A DNA stretch of 11,303 nt, taken from Nitrospiraceae bacterium (lineage in GTDB: Bacteria > Nitrospirota > Nitrospiria > Nitrospirales > UBA8639). The notes under the pieces were generated by a model. That model was not told the DNA's origin, did not search any database, and saw only the letters and a program-made list of their open reading frames with translations. The stretch covers positions 1 through 11,303 of the forward strand of contig DOFS01000332.1 of assembly GCA_003523945.1 (NCBI GenBank). Reading direction: 5' to 3'. Made by a program: the position numbers and the translations under genes. Position 1 is the stretch's first letter. Each line of letters opens with the position of its first letter. This document shows positions 6,188 to 11,303 of this stretch, in pieces.

Positions 6188-7783
6188 TTACCCGATCCGG
6201 AATCTGGCCAATTCCTTGCCGGTCTTCTGATCGTGGGCATGGACCGTGCACACCAGACACGAATCAAATGATCTCGCGACATGGCCAACTTCCACCGGGT
6301 CTGTGGGATCGGCGATCGGCGCACCGAGGAGGGCTTCCTCGATTGGACCTGGGTTACCTTCGGCATCCCGCGGGCCGACGTTCCAGGTTGTGGGCGCCAC
6401 AATCTGATAATTTTTTATCTTCCCTCCCTTGATGTCTATCCAGTGGCACAGAGCTCCCCGGATGGCTTCCGTCGCTCCCCAACCCCGTCCATCTCCTTCT
6501 TGAGGCTTCATATACCAGGGATCGGCAAGCTTAAATTCACGGAGGCACCGTTCGGCTTGCCGATACAACTTCACGGTCTCATGCATACGGGCAAGTTGCC
6601 GCAGATGGAGGCTAGGGCCTCCCATTCTCTTATACACATCCAGAATAAATCCGTCGTAATGCTGCCAGTCCTCACCATGTCTTCCTCCAGCGACCATTTG
6701 CCGGGCAAAGGGACCGGCTTCGAGCCGCCCCAGATCAAGGTGGCGGACCGCCGTGCACCAGGAGTAGGTTCCTGCGAAGTCTGTGTCATTGTTCTGAACG
6801 GCCTTGGTTGTCCGATCGTAGGGATGCACATCGCTTTCCCCTTCGTCATACCAGGAGTGGGTGGTGTTCTCACGAACCACATCCTGACTAACCTCTCGAT
6901 GTGTGTCCGTTGCGCCATCATAGACTCCGCCTTTCATAATGACGGAAGCCTGTCGGGTTTCAATCGTGGGCTTCTGATATTTATCTTCATGTGGCAAATA
7001 ACCCCAGGAGAAATATTTCCCCACCCCTCCGCCATACTTGCCTAACCCGATATCCAGGCCCATGCGCCAATAGAACCCGAGATCCGAATTGGCGTGAGCA
7101 GGGTTTTCATCCAACCAGGCCATAAAATCATTATACGTCTTGATTTGCTCGTACCGTTCCAGTGAACACCCTAACCAGACCGGCTCCAGCCAATTGGTTT
7201 TATAGTATTCCAGGATGGACCAGGCCCGGGTGATATCGGAGAGAGTCGGCGCGCACATTACGCCTCCCGGAACCATGTATGAGGAATGCGGCCATTGCCC
7301 TCCCATAATGGCGTAAATTTCCACTGGCTTCCCGGAAATAGTGACCCCGATTTCGTATGATTTGCCGGTAAAGGGCGCAAACCGTTTGCAGGCTTCCTCG
7401 TAATATTGATTCTTCCGGTATTTTTTGTTGGTGAGATCAATCGCATAGAGGCCATAAAAATACCGGGGTTGGCTTTGCAGGCTTTCAACAATTTGCCCCA
7501 GGTTCCTGGCCAGAATGGCATTACGCGGGACGGTCGTTTTCCAAGCCGTGTCCAACGCCCAGGCTGCACAGGTCAAATGGGATGCGCCGCAAATGCCACA
7601 GGCCCTTGGGGTGACCACGAGTCCCGCTTGAGGATCCTTGTCGCGCAGAATGATCTCAAACCCCCGGAACAACTCGGCTTGTGTCCACGCATTGGTGACC
7701 ACCCCATTATCCACCTCAACCCTCACATCCAGATCCCCTTCCACCCGTCCGACCGGAGAAATATCTAATGTTTGGACAGCCAT
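6188..7783 (-). CDS. hupL: [NiFe] uptake hydrogenase large subunit, group 2a
   Basis: 531 residues holding the H2-splitting Ni-Fe centre. The N-terminal L1 motif has RACGICGASH with C62 and C65. The C-terminal L2 motif has DSCLVCTVH with C509, C512 and H515. These four cysteines bind nickel. Serine stands where most groups have proline (DPC), as expected for group 2 enzymes. Beyond H515 lies a 16-residue tail (516-531, ending ARFRIG) that HupD should remove, so the encoded protein is the precursor. No Tat signal, membrane segment or internal break is seen. The ATG at 7783-7781 has AGAAGGAGA at good spacing. It lies 44 bases after hupS, so the two are co-transcribed and form the catalytic dimer in the cytoplasm. 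Confidence 0.98.
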   Translation of the reverse strand: MAVQTLDISPVGRVEGDLDVRVEVDNGVVTNAWTQAELFRGFEIILRDKDPQAGLVVTPRACGICGASHLTCAAWALDTAWKTTVPRNAILARNLGQIVESLQSQPRYFYGLYAIDLTNKKYRKNQYYEEACKRFAPFTGKSYEIGVTISGKPVEIYAIMGGQWPHSSYMVPGGVMCAPTLSDITRAWSILEYYKTNWLEPVWLGCSLERYEQIKTYNDFMAWLDENPAHANSDLGFYWRMGLDIGLGKYGGGVGKYFSWGYLPHEDKYQKPTIETRQASVIMKGGVYDGATDTHREVSQDVVRENTTHSWYDEGESDVHPYDRTTKAVQNNDTDFAGTYSWCTAVRHLDLGRLEAGPFARQMVAGGRHGEDWQHYDGFILDVYKRMGGPSLHLRQLARMHETVKLYRQAERCLREFKLADPWYMKPQEGDGRGWGATEAIRGALCHWIDIKGGKIKNYQIVAPTTWNVGPRDAEGNPGPIEEALLGAPIADPTDPVEVGHVARSFDSCLVCTVHAHDQKTGKELARFRIG

Positions 7784-7827
7784 GGCTCGTCTCCTTCTGT
7801 TATCAAGTGATCAAACGGATTCAACGC

Positions 7828-8790
7828 CTAGACCACGAAAATATCTTCTTCCGCCCACGCCGGTGCGGCATTTTTCGCGGCGCCGGTCAGCGCGATGTAC
7901 CCCTTCTTATCAACCCCTAATGGCAAATCTTTGGGTACGCCCATGACCGTTTGGGTTTTAAAAACGGTGCCGGGAGCCAGATCAAAGAACGGGAATTCCG
8001 GCTCAGTGCAACCGAGACACGGCATACCAGAACGCGTTTTGGAAGACTGCCGATTCCAGAGAATTCTGTTACACGGCGAGTGGGTCATCGGTCCGCGGCA
8101 ACCCAGGTCATAATACAAACAGCCTTTGCGTTGACCGAATTCCGTGGCCGAAACTTTATAGGCGAAATGCATATTCCGTGTGCATCCGGTCTGGGTAAAG
8201 CTCTGGAAAAAAGTCTTGGGCCGTTGAAAATCATCCAAGGCGACTTCAGCGCCTCGTCCCGTAGCCACCGCTACGACAATCTGGGTGATCCAGTCAGGAT
8301 GGGCGGGACATCCGGGTATATTAATGACCGGCAACCCCGCCTTCGACCTGAATTCTTTTCCTAAGGCTCCCCCGTGATTTCTCTTCAGAAATTGCAAGCC
8401 TTGGGAGTCACTGGGATTCGGGGCGGTTGCCGGAATTCCCCCCCATGTGGCGCAATCACCAATCGCCACCACATATTGAGCCACATCGGATAATTCCCTC
8501 ACCCATTCTTTCATCGGCCTGGCAGCAAAGCGATTCCATTGCCCTGTTCCGTTCGGAGCGTTTACAACGGTCCCTTCGAAGACAAAAATGTCCAACGGGA
8601 TAGCCCCGGAAATGCAGTCACGAAGGATCTTCTGAAGATTATCTCCCAACTCGACTCCCAAAGAAGGGTGCCATAAGACATTGATTCCAAAGTCTGTCAC
8701 CAGATCGCACGCACTCGGTTCTTCCGCATTTAAAAATGACATGGTATTTCCGGAACATGCCCCACCTTGCAGCCAAAGTAGATTCGCCAT
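7828..8790 (-). CDS. hupS: [NiFe] uptake hydrogenase small subunit, group 2a
   Basis: 320 residues from the ATG at 8790-8788, which has GAGGAG seven bases upstream. The frame stays open to 8847, but that extension has no support, and group 2a subunits begin at this M-x-N-[VL]-LWLQGGACSG. There is no Tat leader, so the enzyme faces the cytoplasm. It passes electrons from HupL through three Fe-S clusters. The proximal site has C12, C113 and C161, with N15 in place of the usual fourth cysteine (CSGN instead of C-x-G-C). The distal site has C203, C224 and C231, with Q200 where most hydrogenases have histidine. The medial site has C240, C258 and C261. Mycobacterial Huc, of the same group, was shown to carry three [3Fe-4S] clusters, so the changed ligands fit the family. 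Confidence 0.98.
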   Translation of the reverse strand: MANLLWLQGGACSGNTMSFLNAEEPSACDLVTDFGINVLWHPSLGVELGDNLQKILRDCISGAIPLDIFVFEGTVVNAPNGTGQWNRFAARPMKEWVRELSDVAQYVVAIGDCATWGGIPATAPNPSDSQGLQFLKRNHGGALGKEFRSKAGLPVINIPGCPAHPDWITQIVVAVATGRGAEVALDDFQRPKTFFQSFTQTGCTRNMHFAYKVSATEFGQRKGCLYYDLGCRGPMTHSPCNRILWNRQSSKTRSGMPCLGCTEPEFPFFDLAPGTVFKTQTVMGVPKDLPLGVDKKGYIALTGAAKNAAPAWAEEDIFVV

Positions 8791-8869
8791 GGTCATACTC
8801 CTCAAAAAAGGGTTATCAGAACGCGACGGTATTTCAAGGCACAACAACCTTCAGTCATCCATAAGAATG

Positions 8870-8885
8870 AGCAACAACCAGACCC
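8870..8885 (-). promoter_or_regulatory. Candidate sigma-54 (-24/-12) promoter of hupSL
   Basis: On the minus strand GG (8884-8883) and GC (8872-8871) are exactly ten bases apart. The -12 box TTGCT matches fully; the -24 box GGGTCTG matches TGGCACG only at GG and the last G. A start near 8860 would give a ~70-base leader before hupS. The nearby sigma-54 activator supports it, but the -24 half is weak. Confidence 0.35.
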
Positions 8886-9004
8886 AACCGTGCGCAAAAA
8901 GACGAGCAGAAACGTGTTTGGGGATATCGCTGTTATTTCAGAGTGTTGCGAGAGGAGTGGGATTTCACCCGGACCCAGCCCGGCCTTATCCTATGAATAG
9001 AAGG

Positions 9005-9029
9005 TTTGCATTTTTGGGGAACGTGCAAA
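9005..9029. repeat. Inverted repeat, possible activator site
   Basis: TTTGCA (9005-9010) and TGCAAA (9024-9029) form a perfect six-base inverted repeat with 13 bases between. It lies about 145-170 bases upstream of the proposed hupS transcription start, a usual distance for an enhancer bound by an NtrC-type activator. It could equally be chance. Confidence 0.3.
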
Positions 9030-9077
9030 GAAGGTTGCCATATTTCATGGGGTTCAATTCAACGGGACAGACCGGTT

Positions 9078-9093
9078 TTTTGAACATTCAAAA
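9078..9093. repeat. 16-base dyad upstream of hupS, possible operator or enhancer
   Basis: TTTTGAA and TTCAAAA form a perfect seven-base inverted repeat around a two-base centre. It is about 225 bases upstream of the proposed hupS start. Its symmetry suits a dimeric regulator; its low G+C makes it a poor terminator on its own. Confidence 0.35.
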
Positions 9094-9205
9094 GATGGAA
9101 GTGTGAGAAAATCCAGGATGCGAAAAGCGGATCCGTTTGGCAGGATGTCGGGTAAGGAGAAGAAACACGATCGCCTGGAAAGTAGGGGGAAAAAGAGGGC
9201 TAAAA

Positions 9206-9475
9206 TTATCCGCGGCGGTTCCCGCACACCGGGCATTGGGTTTCGAGTGTATAACCGTACCAAATGCCCTGACAGCGACTGCACCAATGTCCGTTCGTCT
9301 GCTCTTCAGTCAACTCAAGCTGGCGGGCGAGTGGAGTGATCCCGAGTTCCTTCAGATGTGGGGCTGAGCGTTCAGGAAGCATCCCTGAACGATCCTTGAT
9401 ATGTCCCAGAGTCTCACCCTGAGGAGAAGAAGGGAATTCCCCTTCGGGTGAACGATCAGCATTGGACTTCATCAT
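9206..9475 (-). CDS. Small zinc-ribbon protein downstream of the regulator
   Basis: Up to 89 residues. The C-terminal third holds C-x2-C-x13-C-x2-C in the setting WCSRCQGIW ... CPVCGNRRG, a zinc-ribbon or rubredoxin-like knuckle pair. The N-terminal part is polar and probably disordered. No clear ribosome site precedes the ATG at 9475, which lies four bases after the regulator's stop, so translation may be coupled. A shorter protein from the ATG at 9382, with AAGGA ten bases upstream, is also possible. Its job is unknown: it might bind metal, DNA or a protein partner. Its place between the activator and hupS suggests a link to control of the cluster, but this is only positional. Confidence 0.65.
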   Translation of the reverse strand: MMKSNADRSPEGEFPSSPQGETLGHIKDRSGMLPERSAPHLKELGITPLARQLELTEEQTNGHWCSRCQGIWYGYTLETQCPVCGNRRG

Positions 9476-9479
9476 GGGG

Positions 9480-10925
9480 TTAGTGCGTCGCTTGATACAG
9501 GTTGTACCGTTTGATTTTATTGGCTAATCCCACGCGTGACAATCCCAATTCCTTGGCCACCTTACTTTGGTTCCAGCGATGCCGGATAAGGGATTGAGAA
9601 ACAATCCGCGCTTCAAGCCGTTCAACCTTCTCCTTTAAAGTTCGTCCGCCGTTGGCGTGCCCGCGATCCTTAATGCGATCTTCAGAGGGGAGAGCCCGGG
9701 TTATTTCCGGTGAAAGATGCTCAATGGTCAGGAATTCCCCATCACCAGCCAGGGAAACCATCCGATGGATTTCGGTTTCCAGCTCCCGGACATTTCCAGG
9801 AAATAGATAGGCCTGAAGATGGTGCATCACTTGGACGGAAATGCCGGCAATTTTCCGATTCAGACTTTCGGAATATTTACGGGACAGGTATTCGGCTAGA
9901 ACGGGAATATCTTCCGGCCTGTCCCGAAGCGGAGGAATAAGGATTTCAAATCCTCGCAGGCGAAAATACAAGTCTTGCCGGAATTTCCCTTCTTTGACGG
10001 CTTCCTTAATTGGCTGGTTGGAGGCAGCAAGAATCCGGACATTCGCATGCTTGGTTTGTTCCGTCCCCAGGGGTTTGATTTCCCCTTCCTGTAGGAATCG
10101 AAGCAGACTCACCTGGAAGGTCGGAGAGACTTCTGAGATTTCATCCAGGAACACCGTGCCTCCGTCTGCAGCAGAAAATAACCCTAATCGATCGCTCACG
10201 GCCCCGGTGAATGCCCCCCGTTTATGGCCGAAAAGCTCGGAGTAGAGTAAATCGTCAGGTAAGGCCCCACAATTTTGCGTCAAAAAGGGGAACCCCTTTC
10301 GATCGCTGAAACCATGAATAGCTTGAGCCATAAGCTCCTTGCCGGTTCCCGTTTCACCTTCGATGAGCACAGGCAGATCGGTCGGTGCCCCCCTTTTGGC
10401 CAGATTACAGACTTCCAACATACTGTCGCTGGCGAACACGAGTTTGCCGAATTCATAACTTTCCCGAATGAGTTTCATAAGGCCATCTTTTGGACTGCGA
10501 AACGCACTATCGGAAATTTTCAATTCACGACTGAGGAAACGATGGCGTCGACTCAATTCCCGACTTTCCAACGCACGATTGACCAACAGCAACAAATGCC
10601 AGGGAGGAATAGATTTGGGCACCACCTGATAGACCGCTTCCCGTTTCATGATATCCGAGATAGCCTGCTCATCTCCTGAGTCACTTAGTAACACCCGGAC
10701 CACATCAGGGAAGAGCACCCGGATTTCTTGAAAGAATTCGACGCTCGAAACATCGGGAATCCCGTCATCGAATAAGATGACGCCTATAGCGGGAATCTGG
10801 ACTAATACCTGGCGGGCATGTTTTCCTGTCGTCGCGGTTAAGACTTGGTAATCTTTGGACAAACAGGAAAGGAGGGCCTTACGCTTCGCAGGCTCACTTT
10901 CAATGAGGAGGATGGTCTCTTCCAC
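9480..10925 (-). CDS. Sigma-54-dependent response regulator of the HupR/HoxA (NtrC) type
   Basis: 481 residues. Numbering from the GTG at 10925: receiver domain ~1-115 with phospho-acceptor candidate D53 (FDDGIPD) and conserved K104; sigma-54 AAA+ domain ~165-400 with Walker A GETGTGKE at 190-197, the sigma-54 contact loop GAFTGA at 237-242 and Walker B GGTVFLDEI at 255-263; Fis-type helix-turn-helix at ~440-481 (WNQSKVAKELGLSRVGLANKIKRY). I prefer the GTG because AGAGGG lies five bases upstream; an in-frame TTG at 10952 has no ribosome site. The receiver's usual DD pair reads ES, so the metal-binding pocket is altered. The likely target is the hupS promoter region 700 bases downstream. HupR and HoxA proteins control hydrogenase operons in other bacteria; assignment as their counterpart rests on context. 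No partner kinase is seen here. Confidence 0.9.
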   Translation of the reverse strand: MEETILLIESEPAKRKALLSCLSKDYQVLTATTGKHARQVLVQIPAIGVILFDDGIPDVSSVEFFQEIRVLFPDVVRVLLSDSGDEQAISDIMKREAVYQVVPKSIPPWHLLLLVNRALESRELSRRHRFLSRELKISDSAFRSPKDGLMKLIRESYEFGKLVFASDSMLEVCNLAKRGAPTDLPVLIEGETGTGKELMAQAIHGFSDRKGFPFLTQNCGALPDDLLYSELFGHKRGAFTGAVSDRLGLFSAADGGTVFLDEISEVSPTFQVSLLRFLQEGEIKPLGTEQTKHANVRILAASNQPIKEAVKEGKFRQDLYFRLRGFEILIPPLRDRPEDIPVLAEYLSRKYSESLNRKIAGISVQVMHHLQAYLFPGNVRELETEIHRMVSLAGDGEFLTIEHLSPEITRALPSEDRIKDRGHANGGRTLKEKVERLEARIVSQSLIRHRWNQSKVAKELGLSRVGLANKIKRYNLYQATH

Positions 10926-11303
10926 GTCTTCCCTCTTCAAGTAAGCTTTCAAAGTGTTAATTTAGTTTGCATCAACAAAAAACGCAACCATGGGGCATTT
11001 TGAAAGGATATTTAGGGTAGGAAATGTAAGATATGTTCTATGTATGAAGCCAAGCGCGTTGTCCAAAACAGCTTTTTCTTTTGACGTTTACAAGAATTAC
11101 AAAAAAAAATTTTGAAATTTCGAATCTCCCCGAAAGATTTCACCAGAATGAATTAAGGATTCTCCTCCACCGGAGGAGAACCGGCATTTAGAAGAGGCTG
11201 ATTTTGAGAAGGAACAGGTTGTCCGGATCTTACAAGCGGGAACCGGATTGGTACCGCAGAAGTCGAAATTGCTCTTGTCAGCCACGAGACGTTGGTGGAA
11301 GCT
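10926..11303. other. A/T-rich region upstream of the regulator and undecided window edge
   Basis: 378 bases with no gene I can support. 10953-11150 is A/T-rich and should hold the regulator's promoter, but I found no convincing -10/-35 or -24/-12 pair. A run of nine T on the minus strand (11109-11101) lies about 13 bases after a weak five-base stem (AATCT/AGATT, 11123-11139), which might end an upstream minus-strand gene. From 11153 to the edge, frames are open on both strands; one minus-strand frame closes at TAA 11155-11153 and could be a protein's C-terminus, but nothing in it is recognisable. Confidence 0.4.
11160..11180. repeat. Perfect 9-bp hairpin near the right edge
   Basis: TTCTCCTCC (11160-11168), loop ACC, then GGAGGAGAA (11172-11180). 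The stem is strong and G+C-rich, but neither side is followed directly by a T run, so a classical terminator is not established. The GGAGG arm would also resemble a ribosome site on the plus strand. Confidence 0.5.

Larger units (their letters stand above)
8791..9205 (-). other. Intergenic control region upstream of hupS
   Basis: 415 bases without a supportable gene on either strand; the short plus-strand frames here look random. It holds the hupS ribosome site, one GG-N10-GC sigma-54-like promoter (8870-8885), a second near-match with wrong spacing (9024-9040), and two inverted repeats (9005-9029 and 9078-9093). I see no convincing terminator after the zinc-ribbon gene, so read-through from the regulator is possible. 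Confidence 0.6.

Noticed and set aside
6281..7045. A 254-codon open frame on the plus strand
   Set aside because: It lies wholly antisense to hupL, has no family features, and hupL is certain by its active-site motifs.
7828..8847. A longer HupS beginning at 8847, read as a possible leader peptide
   Set aside because: The extra 19 residues lack a twin-arginine motif or signal features, and a clear ribosome site precedes the ATG at 8790.
9024..9040. TGGCA...TTGCA as a sigma-54 promoter
   Set aside because: GG and GC are 11 bases apart rather than 10; sigma-54 promoters rarely tolerate this. Kept only as a note within the intergenic region.
11097..11285. A 62-codon minus-strand frame at the right edge
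   Set aside because: Odd composition, no motif, overlaps a hairpin and a homopolymer run; competing frames are open over the same bases.
11152..11303. Plus-strand frame with a stretch loosely like an IS3 OrfA start (F-E-K-E-Q-V-V-R-I-L-Q)
   Set aside because: No start codon after the in-frame TGA at 11149, the likeness is short and breaks down at once, and no terminal repeats are visible.
1..11303. CRISPR arrays, tRNA or rRNA genes, complete insertion sequences
   Set aside because: No regularly spaced repeats, RNA gene signatures, transposase genes or paired terminal repeats were seen.

Overview
This window carries most of a group 2a (cytosol-facing, cyanobacterial HupSL / mycobacterial Huc type) [NiFe] uptake hydrogenase gene cluster. 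Every supported gene lies on the minus strand, so the cluster reads from right to left. Base composition looks close to balanced. The gene set (hupS-hupL, small cysteine proteins, hupD, TPR protein, NifU-Rieske fusion, NHL propeller, hypF, NtrC-type regulator) suggests an aerobic chemolithotroph. A Nitrospira-like or other Nitrospirota nitrite oxidiser is my best guess, but this rests on gene content only and is tentative.

Right to left. 10926-11303 is a mostly non-coding, A/T-rich stretch with a perfect hairpin and an undecidable edge. 9480-10925 encodes a receiver / sigma-54 AAA+ / Fis-type activator of the HupR/HoxA class, followed by a small zinc-ribbon protein (9206-9475). A 415-base intergenic region (8791-9205) then holds imperfect sigma-54 promoter candidates and two dyads. 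Next come hupS (7828-8790), hupL (6188-7783), two tandem paralogous four-cysteine small proteins (5755-6087 and 5363-5698), the HupD protease (4852-5337) and an unrecognised 128-residue protein (4491-4877). A hairpin with a T-rich tract follows, and then a strong sigma-70-like promoter starts a second unit: a TPR protein, two tiny hydrophobic glycine-rich membrane proteins, a NifU-C/Rieske fusion, a six-bladed NHL propeller, and the start of hypF, which runs off the left edge.

How it fits together: HupL carries the Ni-Fe site and HupS the Fe-S relay. HupF/HypF and HupD belong to cofactor synthesis and large-subunit processing (HypF makes the CN ligands, HupD trims the HupL tail). No HupC-type cytochrome b is present and HupS has no Tat signal, so electrons must leave by another route. 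The NifU-Rieske fusion, the paired four-cysteine proteins and the small membrane proteins are the candidates for that route. The hydrogenase itself is a known system. The less understood part is the accessory set, above all the twin HiPIP-like proteins and the TPR / mini-membrane-protein module.
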